Below are positions 7,619-15,811 of a DNA stretch of 32,808 bases, one piece after another. Origin of the DNA: a bacterium. Lineage in GTDB: Bacteria; JACRDZ01; JAQUKH01. The notes under the pieces are model-generated. The model was not told the origin of the DNA. It saw nothing but the letters and a program-made list of their open reading frames with translations, and made no database searches. How positions within the stretch are numbered: the first letter of the stretch is position 1; each line of letters opens with the position of its first letter. Location of the stretch: positions 1 to 32,808 of the forward strand of contig JBFMCF010000071.1 of NCBI GenBank assembly GCA_040754625.1, read 5' to 3'. Both the position numbers and the translations under genes were made by a program.

Positions 7619-8605
7619 ATGAGAACATTAGTTACGGGAGGAGCGGGTTTTATAGGAAGCCATGTTGTAGAGACTCTTTTGGAAAATAAGTGTCATGTAA
7701 CTGTTATTGATAATTTTTCAACAGGGAATCCGGAAAATTTAAGCCACCTTAAAAAAAATCCTAATCTGTTAATAGCAACGGCAGATATAAGCAATTATGA
7801 ACAAATAAAACCGTATTTTAAAGATATAGATTGGGTTTTCCATCTTGCTGCCCTGGCTGATATTGTTCCATCAATAAATTTCCCATTGAAATATTTTAAT
7901 TCTAATGTGTTGGGGACAGTAAATGTATTGGAAGCATCCAGGTTAGCTGGTGTTAAGAGGTTTATTTATGCAGCTTCTTCATCTTGTTATGGAATTCCAA
8001 AGGAATTTCCCACTTCTGAAAATGCCGATATACAACCGCAATATCCGTATGCCTTCACGAAATATTCAGGCGAACAAGCTGTATTTCATTGGGGCAGGGT
8101 TTACGATCTTCCGGTAGTGTCTCTCAGGCTCTTTAATGCTTATGGGCTGCGTTCAAGAACTACAGGCACTTATGGGGCCGTGTTCGGGGTGTTCTTAGCC
8201 CAGAAGTTAAATAGTAAGCCTTTTACTGTTGTGGGAGATGGCAATCAAACGCGGGATTTTATTTTTGTTACCGATGTAGCTAATGCATTTTTTATGGCGG
8301 CAAATTCTGATTGCCGCCAAGAAGCGATTAACGTCGGTTCAGGAGGAACCTACAGTATTACCAGGCTGGTTGAACTTTTAGAGGGAGAAGTAACATATAT
8401 TCCCAAAAGGCCGGGTGAGCCGGATTGTACATTTGCAGATATTAATAAGATAAAAAGACTACTTGGCTGGAAACCCGAGGTTACATTTGAAAAAGGTGTA
8501 GAAATAATCCTTAACAATATTGGCAACTGGAGAAATGCTCCTGTATGGACAGCCGAGAAAATAGAAACAGCTACCAAAGACTGGTTTAAATATTTAGAAA
8601 AATGA
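7619..8605 (+). CDS. NAD-dependent epimerase (GalE/WbpP-like SDR)
   Basis: This extended SDR of 328 residues has TGGAGFIGSH (residues 6-15) for NAD, a Ser-rich SSSCYG (120-125), and Tyr144-x3-Lys148 in YPYAFTKYSGE. The GDGNQTRDFIFVTDVA segment is typical of UDP-sugar 4-epimerases and decarboxylases. It probably epimerises a nucleotide sugar; the exact substrate is open. I chose ATG 7619 because AGGGAAAGGG lies immediately upstream and the Rossmann motif starts at residue 3; a TTG at 7559 would add 20 residues encoded by the repeat region. The stop overlaps the next gene as ATGA. Confidence 0.85.
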   Translation: MRTLVTGGAGFIGSHVVETLLENKCHVTVIDNFSTGNPENLSHLKKNPNLLIATADISNYEQIKPYFKDIDWVFHLAALADIVPSINFPLKYFNSNVLGTVNVLEASRLAGVKRFIYAASSSCYGIPKEFPTSENADIQPQYPYAFTKYSGEQAVFHWGRVYDLPVVSLRLFNAYGLRSRTTGTYGAVFGVFLAQKLNSKPFTVVGDGNQTRDFIFVTDVANAFFMAANSDCRQEAINVGSGGTYSITRLVELLEGEVTYIPKRPGEPDCTFADINKIKRLLGWKPEVTFEKGVEIILNNIGNWRNAPVWTAEKIETATKDWFKYLEK

Positions 8606-10137
8606 AAAAAGAACAACATTCAAAAATAAAAACGATTCGTGATCTTGGAATAATTCTGGAAGACTTGAGGAAAAAAGGCAAAAAAATAGTACATTGCCAC
8701 GGCTGTTTTGATCTCTTGCATCCCGGACACATTAAACATTTTCAGGCGGCAAAAAGGAAGGGTGACATTCTCGTGGTTACTTTGACAAAAGATGAGTATG
8801 TAAACAAGGGGCCGGGCAGGCCAATATTTAATCATCATCTTCGCGCTGACAGCATCGCCGCATTGGAGTGTGTTGATTATGTGGCGATAAATGAATGGCC
8901 TGCGGCAACAGAGGCAATTAAAATTATTAAACCAGATTTATATGTTAAAGGCAGCGATTATTCCAATAAAGATGGTGATATTACGGGTAAGATATATGAA
9001 GAAGAGGAGGCTGTAAAGTCAGTCGGGGGCATGCTTCATTTTACCGATGAAGCGTCTTTCAGCTCCACTTCACTTATTAACATGTTTCTTTCGCCTTATC
9101 CGCAAGAAGCGAGAGAATTTTTCCATAATTTTAGAAAACGATATTCAGCGGATAATATAATTGAACGGATTAAAAGTGTGAAGAAATTGAAAGTTTTAAT
9201 AGTTGGCGATATTATCATTGATGAATACCACTATTGTGTCGGTATGGGTAAGTCACAGAAGGATTATATTATTGCTACTAAATTTTTGAATGCCGAAGTT
9301 TTCGCTGGCGGGGTGTTGGCCGCGGCAAACCACATAGCGGGTTTTTGCGAAGATGTAACTCTGCTTAGCTGTATAGGATTAAAAAACAATTACAATGATT
9401 TTATAACCAGCCATCTTAAACCGAATATTAAACAGGTTTTTTATTTTCGTAAAGATGTGCCTACTGTAGTAAAGCGCAGGTTTGTCGATCCGTCTTTTGT
9501 TACTAAACTTTTTGAGATTTGTTTTTTGGAAGATTTAATGCCTATGCCTAAAGAAATAGAAGATGATATTTGTGATAATATAAACAAAACAATAAAAAAT
9601 TATGATATGGTTTTGGTAACAGATTTCGGGCATGGAATGGTTACCCCTAAAATAACCAAATTATTGAGTGAAAAGGCCAAATTCTTTGCGGTTAATGTGC
9701 AAACTAATAGCGCTAATTTGGGGTTTAATCTTATTACAAAGGTCAACAAGGCGGATTTTATTTGTATAGATGAGCCGGAGGCAAGGCTTGCATGCCATGA
9801 TAAAACTTCCAATATCGAGCGCTTGATAGTGGATTTGAGCAAAAAGACGAATTGTGATAAGATTATAATTACCCGGGGGCATAAGGGCTCGCTTGCATAT
9901 TCCGAGAAAGAAGGATTTTGCGAAATTCCGGTTTTTTCAAAAGATGTTGTTGACAGAATCGGCGCCGGGGATGCTTTTTTTTCAATCGCAGCCCCTTGCG
10001 CCTGTAATAATAGTCCCATGGATATTACGGGTTTCGTGGGTAATGCCGTAGGTGCACTTAAAGTATTAATTGTTGGCAACCGGTCTTCGGTTGAACCAAT
10101 ACCTTTATTTAAATATATAACTACACTTTTAAAATGA
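8602..10137 (+). CDS. Bifunctional nucleotidyltransferase / PfkB sugar kinase, HldE-like with reversed domain order
   Basis: Residues about 28-165 form a cytidylyltransferase-fold domain with HCHGCFDLLHPGH (H40-x-x-H43 signature), VKGSDY, and the closing SFSSTSLIN. Residues about 190-511 form a PfkB kinase with VLIVGDIIIDEY, AGGVLAAANHIA, and DRIGAGDAF carrying the catalytic Asp457. In E. coli HldE the kinase comes first and the transferase last; here the order is swapped. The family phosphorylates heptose 7-phosphate at C1 and then activates heptose 1-phosphate to an NDP-sugar. The next gene is a GmhA-like isomerase, supporting a heptose-type substrate. The start overlaps the upstream stop by four bases. 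Confidence 0.88.
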   Translation: MKKEQHSKIKTIRDLGIILEDLRKKGKKIVHCHGCFDLLHPGHIKHFQAAKRKGDILVVTLTKDEYVNKGPGRPIFNHHLRADSIAALECVDYVAINEWPAATEAIKIIKPDLYVKGSDYSNKDGDITGKIYEEEEAVKSVGGMLHFTDEASFSSTSLINMFLSPYPQEAREFFHNFRKRYSADNIIERIKSVKKLKVLIVGDIIIDEYHYCVGMGKSQKDYIIATKFLNAEVFAGGVLAAANHIAGFCEDVTLLSCIGLKNNYNDFITSHLKPNIKQVFYFRKDVPTVVKRRFVDPSFVTKLFEICFLEDLMPMPKEIEDDICDNINKTIKNYDMVLVTDFGHGMVTPKITKLLSEKAKFFAVNVQTNSANLGFNLITKVNKADFICIDEPEARLACHDKTSNIERLIVDLSKKTNCDKIIITRGHKGSLAYSEKEGFCEIPVFSKDVVDRIGAGDAFFSIAAPCACNNSPMDITGFVGNAVGALKVLIVGNRSSVEPIPLFKYITTLLK

Positions 10138-10213
10138 ACCCTGATCTTCTTGGGAATAAAAGGGGATTAAGGGAAATGCCGGAATTTAGAAATAAGACAG
10201 GAGGAAGAGCCGG

Positions 10214-10789
10214 GTGGGGAAAAATCCATTAACTGCACTGGGTGATTTATTCTTAAGCATAGAAGTAACGGACCGTGAACAAAAAGTTATAAATTTTGTA
10301 AATGCTGTATCCAGCGTTTCAAAGACCATACTAAAGCGCGCCAAACAGGGAAATAAGATTATTATTATCGGAAACGGCGGGAGCGCGTCTATCGCCAGCC
10401 ATATGGCTACGGATTTTCTGAAGAACATTAAAATTCCTGCTCTTGCCTTTACTGATGCAAGTCTGCTTACTTGCTTAAGCAATGATTTAGGATATGAAAA
10501 TGTTTTTTCTGCACCTATAGGAATATTGGCTGATAAAGGCGATGTTCTTTTCGCCATCAGCAGTTCAGGAAAGTCGAAGAACATTCTAAATGCAGTGTCT
10601 ATGGCACGTAAGAAGGGGTGTTTTATAGCCGGCTTATCGGGTTTTTCTCCGGACAATCCTTTAAGGGAAATGGGGGACATAAACTTTTATCTTCCATCTT
10701 CATCCTATGGGGATGTGGAGGTTACACACATGGCAATTTGTCATGCGGTGATAGATATTTTATACAAGGAGCAGGAAAAGCGTGGATAA
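10214..10789 (+). CDS. SIS-domain isomerase, GmhA-like
   Basis: This 191-residue single SIS domain has IIGNGGSASIASHMATDF for phosphosugar binding and ISSSGKSKN. Against E. coli GmhA, which turns sedoheptulose 7-phosphate into D-glycero-manno-heptose 7-phosphate, His177 in VEVTHMAICH aligns with catalytic His180, but the position of catalytic Glu65 is Asp67. The substrate may therefore differ from the classical one. The start is GTG with AGGAGG 9 bases upstream. It sits between the HldE-like gene and a radical SAM gene whose start it overlaps. Confidence 0.82.
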   Translation: MGKNPLTALGDLFLSIEVTDREQKVINFVNAVSSVSKTILKRAKQGNKIIIIGNGGSASIASHMATDFLKNIKIPALAFTDASLLTCLSNDLGYENVFSAPIGILADKGDVLFAISSSGKSKNILNAVSMARKKGCFIAGLSGFSPDNPLREMGDINFYLPSSSYGDVEVTHMAICHAVIDILYKEQEKRG

Positions 10790-11849
10790 ATATAGAATTG
10801 ACAGCCATAAATTAATGTATCATATTGACCGGGTCAGTGATTGGCTGAAAGGAAAGACGGTTTATCCAATCTATATGGAAATTTCTCCTGCCGGGTGCTG
10901 CAATCACCGCTGTATATTTTGCGGGAAGGATTTTATGAAATACCGGCGCAGGTTTTTAGATACCGGTGTTTTTAAACAAAGATTAAAGGAAATGGGCAGA
11001 CTTGGAGTAAAAAGCATTATGTATGCCGGCGAGGGAGAGCCATTTTTACATAAAGATATCGCAGATATAATCGCTTTTACCAAAAAATCAGGTATCGATA
11101 TTGCAATAACAACAAACGGGGTGCTTTTTAATCAGGATTTAGCTGAAAAAACTCTGGCATACATTACCTGGATTAAAGTAAGTATTAATGCCGCCAAAAA
11201 AGACACCTACGCGAAAATCCACCATACAAGACCGGAAGATTTGGATAAGGTTTTCAAAAATATGGCTTATGCCGATGAGATACGCAAAAAGAAAAAATAT
11301 AACTGTACCCTTGGCATGCAAATTATCCTTTTGCCGGATAATTACAATGAAATAGAGTTATTGGCTAAAAAGGCCAGGTCTATCGGCATGGATTATCTCG
11401 TGGTGAAACCCTATTCACATCATCCCTTAAGCGAGACTAGTAAATTTAAAGATATTAAATACAGTAAATATCTTGATTTAGCTTCCAGGCTTAAGAAATA
11501 CAATACAAGGGATTTTAGTGTAATATTTAGAATATATTCGATGCAGAAGTGGGATGAAGCTCGGAAAAATTATAAACATTGTCTGGCGCTTACCTTCTGG
11601 GCATATATCGATGCAGGGGGGGATGTCTGGGCATGCAGCATGTATTTAACCAAAAACAAGTTCTATCTCGGAAACATTTATGAAAATACTTTTAAAGATA
11701 TATGGGAGAGCGAAAAGCGCAATGAACTTGTGCGCTGGGCATCACAGGATTTAAATACTGATAAATGCAGGGTTAATTGCAGGATGGATGAAGTGAATAG
11801 ATATCTTTGGGATCTGACACATCCTTCTGAACATGTAAATTTTATTTAA
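10782..11849 (+). CDS. Radical SAM/SPASM enzyme 1
   Basis: This 355-residue protein has the radical SAM iron-sulfur motif C40-x3-C44-x2-C47 (GCCNHRCIFCGK), a GEGEPFLH glycine-rich strand and ITTNG. The C-terminus has a SPASM-type region: YIDAGGDVWACSMY, LGNIYENTFKDIW and DKCRVNCRMDE, which normally binds one or two extra clusters. Such enzymes start reactions with a 5'-deoxyadenosyl radical. In sugar clusters, known relatives dehydrogenate or dehydrate carbohydrates, while others modify peptides; no peptide precursor is visible here. The GTG start overlaps the isomerase stop. The Cys spacing and the C-terminal VNFI ending parallel the second radical SAM gene at 14744. Confidence 0.88.
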   Translation: MDKYRIDSHKLMYHIDRVSDWLKGKTVYPIYMEISPAGCCNHRCIFCGKDFMKYRRRFLDTGVFKQRLKEMGRLGVKSIMYAGEGEPFLHKDIADIIAFTKKSGIDIAITTNGVLFNQDLAEKTLAYITWIKVSINAAKKDTYAKIHHTRPEDLDKVFKNMAYADEIRKKKKYNCTLGMQIILLPDNYNEIELLAKKARSIGMDYLVVKPYSHHPLSETSKFKDIKYSKYLDLASRLKKYNTRDFSVIFRIYSMQKWDEARKNYKHCLALTFWAYIDAGGDVWACSMYLTKNKFYLGNIYENTFKDIWESEKRNELVRWASQDLNTDKCRVNCRMDEVNRYLWDLTHPSEHVNFI

Positions 11850-11953
11850 CCGGGCTTTCGTAAAAAAAAGTCCCCACCGCCTTGGCCGCCTATTTTGTTT
11901 CCTGATTTTTGAGTGTCCATTTTAATTCTTAAATACCCGTTAATACATCTTTC

Positions 11954-11982
11954 TTGACAAAAAAAACAAGCTTTGCTATAAT
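11954..11982 (+). promoter_or_regulatory. Perfect-consensus sigma70 promoter inside the cluster
   Basis: TTGACA (11954-11959), exactly 17 bases, then TATAAT (11977-11982): both hexamers and the spacing are ideal. It lies in the 239-base gap between the radical SAM gene and the transketolase genes, which otherwise holds no gene that I can see. Transcription would begin near 11989, about 100 bases before the next start codon. Confidence 0.85.
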
Positions 11983-12008
11983 CAAATACTAAATAATAAA
12001 CCATGCAG

Positions 12009-12028
12009 GTGTTTGAAATTTCAAACAC
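12009..12028. promoter_or_regulatory. 20-bp perfect palindrome, candidate operator
   Basis: GTGTTTGAAATTTCAAACAC is its own reverse complement over all 20 bases. It begins about 20 bases after the predicted transcription start of the promoter at 11954-11982, where a bound dimeric repressor would block elongation. With no spacer loop it is a poor RNA hairpin, and no U-tract follows, so an operator is the better reading. No regulator gene is adjacent. Confidence 0.6.
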
Positions 12029-12088
12029 TTTACAAAAGTATTTAACCCATGCGGGACGTCGAATAATTGGATGTAGTGTTATCTTAAT

Positions 12089-12928
12089 ATGAAAGCTAAG
12101 CCGATTGATTTAGAAAAGAAAGCGGAGGAACTAAGGAAAGTAGTATTTAAGACTATTTGTTTAAGCGGGGGCGGCCATATCGCAGGATCGCTCTCTATTA
12201 TAGAAATACTGGAAGTCCTTTATAATGGGATTTTACGTATCAGCCCTAAAGAGCCTATGGCTTCAGAGAGGGACCGTTTTATTTTGAGTAAAGGGCATGC
12301 CGGAGTTTCTTTGTATGCAATACTAGCTGATTGTGGATTTTTCCCTAAAGAAGAACTTGATAGATTCGGCAAAGCGGGCAGCATTTTAGGAGGTCATCCT
12401 GATATGCACAAAGTACCTGGGATTGAGGCTTCTACCGGTTCTTTGGGGCACGGTTTTTGTTTCGGGACAGGAATTGCCCTGGCGGGAAAATTGGATAAAA
12501 AAGATTTCAGGGTTTTTGTTCTTTTAGGTGACGGTGAATGCCAGGAAGGTTCTATTTGGGAAACGGCAATGTTCGCGCCCCAGCATAAATTGGATAACCT
12601 GGTTGCCATAATTGATTACAATAAAATCCAGGCGCTTGACAGGCTTGACAAAATTGTTTCGCTTGAACCTTTGGCAGCTAAATGGACGGCCTTTGGCTGG
12701 GAAGTTAAAGAAGTTGATGGCCATAATGTTACACAGCTGCAAGAGGTTTTAGGCTGCGTCCCTTTTGTTAAAGGAAAGCCTAGTTTAATCATTGCCCATA
12801 CCATAAAGGGGAAAGGGATTTCTTTTATGGAGAATGTGGCAATTTGGCATTATCGCATGCCTAATCATGAAGAATTAAAAATCGCATGCAAAGACCTTAA
12901 TCTGGAAGACCTGCAGGATGAGCCATAA
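12089..12928 (+). CDS. Transketolase, N-terminal (ThDP-binding) subunit
   Basis: This 279-residue protein corresponds to the pyrophosphate-binding half of transketolase. It has GDGECQEGSIWETAMFA (147-163) with Asn178 (DYNK) completing the Mg-ThDP motif, and conserved histidines in GGHIAGS (H30), SKGHAG (H70), GGHPDMH (H103) and SLGHGF (H121). Together with the next gene it forms a split transketolase that moves two-carbon ketol units between sugar phosphates. It could supply sedoheptulose 7-phosphate to the GmhA- and HldE-like enzymes upstream; that is inference. No clear Shine-Dalgarno is present. It is the first gene behind the promoter at 11954-11982. Confidence 0.92.
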   Translation: MKAKPIDLEKKAEELRKVVFKTICLSGGGHIAGSLSIIEILEVLYNGILRISPKEPMASERDRFILSKGHAGVSLYAILADCGFFPKEELDRFGKAGSILGGHPDMHKVPGIEASTGSLGHGFCFGTGIALAGKLDKKDFRVFVLLGDGECQEGSIWETAMFAPQHKLDNLVAIIDYNKIQALDRLDKIVSLEPLAAKWTAFGWEVKEVDGHNVTQLQEVLGCVPFVKGKPSLIIAHTIKGKGISFMENVAIWHYRMPNHEELKIACKDLNLEDLQDEP

Positions 12929-13866
12929 TGCGAAATGCTTACATATCGACTTTATATGATTTAGCAAAAGCGGATAAACGTATACTTGCCCTCGTTGCTG
13001 ATAACGGAGCAATAGTTTATGATCAATTTTGCAGAGACTTTCCGGAACAGTTTTTAAATTTTGGTATTTCGGAAGCCAATATGATAAGTGTCGCGGCGGG
13101 TTTGGCTTCTTGCGGCAAAATACCTTTTGCTTATACTATATCTAATTTTATTACGATGCGTCCTTTTGAACAGGTGAGAAACGATGTGTGTTTACAGCGG
13201 ATGAATGTTAAATTAGTCGGCATCGGAGCGGGATTTATTTATAGTAATTTGGGGCCTACCCATCACTCTGTTGAGGATATTGCATTGATGCGCTCTTTGC
13301 CGGAAATGATAATTTTTTCTCCCGCGGATCCTTTGGAGGCCAGAAAAGCCACCTTTGCAGCAGCCGGGCACTTCGGCCCGGTTTATATACGTCTGTCCGC
13401 AGGCGGTACCCCTGATATATATACAGAGGATTATGATTTTAGGGTTGGCTGTGCAGTTACTCTGAGAAAAGGCAGAGATGTTTCAATTGTTGCAACAGGT
13501 GGTATAATCTATGAAGTTTTAAAAGCAGTTGAAAAATTAGAAGATTTAGGTGTTTCGGTGAGGTTAATAAATATGCACACCATAAAGCCCATTGATAAAG
13601 AAACAATTCTGCGTGCCGCTTTCGAAACAAAAGCGATTCTTACTGTCGAAGAGCATACCATCTATGGTGGATTAGGCAGCGCAGTATCTGAAGTAGTCTT
13701 GGAAGAAGCTAAGATTCCTATTTGTTTTAAGCGCTTAGGTTTGAAAGGGGTTTTCCCTTCAGGATATGGTTCTTATAATGAAATGAAAGAAATTAACGGC
13801 TTGTCCAAAGAAGATATCATTAGAGAATCAAAGACACTTATTGAAGATAAAAAATCACTAAAATGA
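12928..13866 (+). CDS. Transketolase, C-terminal (pyrimidine-binding) subunit
   Basis: This 312-residue protein carries the middle and C-terminal transketolase domains. Glu49 in FGISEANMISVAAGLA is the glutamate that activates the thiamine pyrimidine ring. GPTHHSVEDIALMRSLP and PVYIRLSAGG are typical of the middle domain, and SIVATGG and TVEEHTIYGGLGSAV of the C-terminal domain. The start overlaps the previous stop by one base (TAATG), so the two subunits should be made in equal amounts. Split transketolases are common outside central metabolism, for example in sugar-modification pathways. The sequence alone does not give donor or acceptor. Confidence 0.92.
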   Translation: MRNAYISTLYDLAKADKRILALVADNGAIVYDQFCRDFPEQFLNFGISEANMISVAAGLASCGKIPFAYTISNFITMRPFEQVRNDVCLQRMNVKLVGIGAGFIYSNLGPTHHSVEDIALMRSLPEMIIFSPADPLEARKATFAAAGHFGPVYIRLSAGGTPDIYTEDYDFRVGCAVTLRKGRDVSIVATGGIIYEVLKAVEKLEDLGVSVRLINMHTIKPIDKETILRAAFETKAILTVEEHTIYGGLGSAVSEVVLEEAKIPICFKRLGLKGVFPSGYGSYNEMKEINGLSKEDIIRESKTLIEDKKSLK

Positions 13867-13907
13867 ACCCTAAAAAATAGAATATATAATTCTTTAAGAG
13901 GTGCTGG

Positions 13908-14570
13908 GTGAAAAATCCACTAAATATCATTACGGCATTGCACAAGAAAACCAAAAGAGACTATCTGGCCAGGATGATTAATGATAAAGTCTATTGTATG
14001 AAAGTGGCGAAGGAATACGGCAGGGATTATTGGGACGGCCCAAGGCAATTTGGTTATGGCGGATATGTCTATGACGGGCGGTGGGGAAGTGTAGCCAGGA
14101 AATTAATCCAGACTTATAAACTAAAAAAGGATGCCAGAATTTTAGATGTAGGCTGCGGCAAAGGATTTTTGCTTTATGAGTTTAAAAAACTGATACCTGG
14201 ACTTCAAATTTTCGGTTTTGATATCTCTAAATATGCGATTCGCAATTGCAAACCTGAAGTAAGAAAAAATTTATTTGTGCATAAGGCCCAAAATAAATAT
14301 CCCTTTAACGATAAGGAATTTGACCTGGTAATTTCTGTAACCACTTTACACAATTTAGCTGTTTATGACTTAAAAAATGCCTTAAAAGAAATTGAACGCG
14401 TCGGCACGAATAAATACATAGTAGTGGAAAGCTACAGGACCGACGAAGAATTGTTTAATTTGCAGTGTTGGGCTTTGACCTGCCAGGCTTTTTTTAACAC
14501 AAAAGAATGGGTGTGGTTGTTTGGTGAATTTGGCTATACAGGTGATTACGAGTTCATATTTTTTGATTAA
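13908..14570 (+). CDS. Class I SAM-dependent methyltransferase
   Basis: This 220-residue protein has the SAM motif ARILDVGCGKGFLL (about 77-90), an acidic residue after the second strand (GFDISKYAI) and motif VTTLHNLA, which places it in the Methyltransf_11/25 type. The target is probably a hydroxyl or other group on a sugar precursor given the setting, but cannot be deduced. The start is GTG with AGAGGT upstream. The start region resembles that of the GmhA-like gene at 10214: both have GGGTG, AAAAATCCA and a Lys-Asn-Pro-Leu beginning. A palindromic repeat follows the stop directly. Confidence 0.82.
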   Translation: MKNPLNIITALHKKTKRDYLARMINDKVYCMKVAKEYGRDYWDGPRQFGYGGYVYDGRWGSVARKLIQTYKLKKDARILDVGCGKGFLLYEFKKLIPGLQIFGFDISKYAIRNCKPEVRKNLFVHKAQNKYPFNDKEFDLVISVTTLHNLAVYDLKNALKEIERVGTNKYIVVESYRTDEELFNLQCWALTCQAFFNTKEWVWLFGEFGYTGDYEFIFFD

Positions 14571-14694
14571 CAGTTTGCTGAAAAAGTCCAATCTGCTGCG
14601 TTGTGCGCTACGTTCCCTTGTGCGGCGTATACATAACATACGCCTCCGTGGTCACTTGCACACGCCTTGCATCTTGGCCTTTTTGAACAAACTG
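14571..14694. repeat. 124-bp palindromic interspersed repeat
   Basis: The outer arms are 14571-14591 and 14674-14694, complementary at 18 of 21 positions, and contain the cores GAAAAAGTCCAA and TTGGCCTTTTTG. A perfect inner hairpin has GGCGTAT (14624-14630) and ATACGCC (14638-14644) around ACATAAC. The element is richer in G+C than its surroundings. I recall intergenic elements of this form in several deltaproteobacterial-type genomes. It carries no gene and lies between a methyltransferase stop and the second radical SAM gene, so it may fold in the transcript. Confidence 0.8.
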
Positions 14695-14743
14695 CCGCCA
14701 TATCGGGCTGGTTTTAATGATAATAATTTTTAAAGGGTAAAAC

Positions 14744-15811
14744 ATGGGTTTGAAATATACAAAAATGAAGGTCTTTCACTATAAGGAAAAGTTAGACTCT
14801 TTGCCAGAGGGAAAAAGGATTTTGTCTCCCATTCATATCCGTATTAAGCCGACCAATGTTTGCAATCATAACTGCCGCTATTGCGCTTATCGGGTGGATA
14901 ATTTACAGCTTGGCAAAGATATGGTAACAAGAGATTATATTCCTAAGGAGAAAATGCTGGAAATAGTAAGAGATATGCGCGATATGAACGTAAAGGCGGT
15001 AACGTTCAGCGGTGGCGGAGAACCGTTTTGCTACCCCTATTTATTAGAAACAGTAAAGGAGTTAATAAAGGCCAAAATTAAATTCGCCTGCCTTACAAAT
15101 GGTTCATTGTTGACTGGAGAACTGGCGGAAGTTTTTGCGCGTCACGCGACGTGGCTAAGAATTTCTATGGACGGCTGGGACGATGCAAGTTACCGCCTTT
15201 ATCGCAGGGTCAGTGATAAAGAGTTCACCAAGATTGTAGATAATATGCGGCATTTTCAGCAATTAAGAGGGAACTGTAATTTGGGGGTCAGCCTTATTGT
15301 GGATAAAGATAATGCACCCCATATTTATGATTTTATCAAGAAGATAAGCTCTATCGGCGTCAATAGCATTAAGGTTTCTCCTTGTATAATAAGTAATAGC
15401 GGCAAAGAAAACAATGCCTATCATAGAGCAATATTCGATACGGTAAAAGAAAAGGTTTCCCGGTCAGTAAGCGATTTTTCAAGTAAAGATTTTGAGATTT
15501 TTGATTCATATCATTTGCTGGAGGAAAAATTCGCCAAAGATTACAACTGGTGCCCTTATCAACAGGTTCTTCCTGTTATCGGCGCGGATCTAAACATCTA
15601 TCCATGCCAGGATAAAGCGTATAATCTGGATGAAGGTTTGATTGGCTCTATTAAAAACCAGTCGTTTAAAGACTTCTGGTTTGGCGATAAAAACCAGTTC
15701 TTTAAAATTAATCCTTCGAAAGTTTGCAACCATCATTGTGTTGCAAACGAAAAAAATAAAATGATTCTTGAATATTTGAACACAGAAGAGGGGCATTTAG
15801 AGTTTGTATGA
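14744..15811 (+). CDS. Radical SAM/SPASM enzyme 2
   Basis: This 355-residue protein has C40-x3-C44-x2-C47 (NVCNHNCRYCAYR), VTFSGGGEPF for SAM binding, LTNGSLL, and a SPASM-type C-terminus with YNWCPYQQ, NIYPCQDKAY, IGSIKNQSFKDFW and KVCNHHCVAN. It has the same length and Cys positions as the enzyme at 10782 and a similar C-terminal ending (LEFV), so the two are probably diverged paralogues. The AAAGGG ribosome site is close to the ATG. The following reductase gene overlaps its stop, which suggests a radical oxidation or dehydration step coupled to an NAD(P)H step. Confidence 0.88.
   Translation: MGLKYTKMKVFHYKEKLDSLPEGKRILSPIHIRIKPTNVCNHNCRYCAYRVDNLQLGKDMVTRDYIPKEKMLEIVRDMRDMNVKAVTFSGGGEPFCYPYLLETVKELIKAKIKFACLTNGSLLTGELAEVFARHATWLRISMDGWDDASYRLYRRVSDKEFTKIVDNMRHFQQLRGNCNLGVSLIVDKDNAPHIYDFIKKISSIGVNSIKVSPCIISNSGKENNAYHRAIFDTVKEKVSRSVSDFSSKDFEIFDSYHLLEEKFAKDYNWCPYQQVLPVIGADLNIYPCQDKAYNLDEGLIGSIKNQSFKDFWFGDKNQFFKINPSKVCNHHCVANEKNKMILEYLNTEEGHLEFV

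Noticed and set aside
9600-10680. Long minus-strand open frames (about 160 codons each) opposite the kinase and isomerase genes
   Set aside because: They lie entirely opposite well-supported genes, lack ribosome sites and show no recognisable domains.
12009-12028. Reading the palindrome as an intrinsic terminator
   Set aside because: It has no loop, an AT-rich centre and no U-tract after it.
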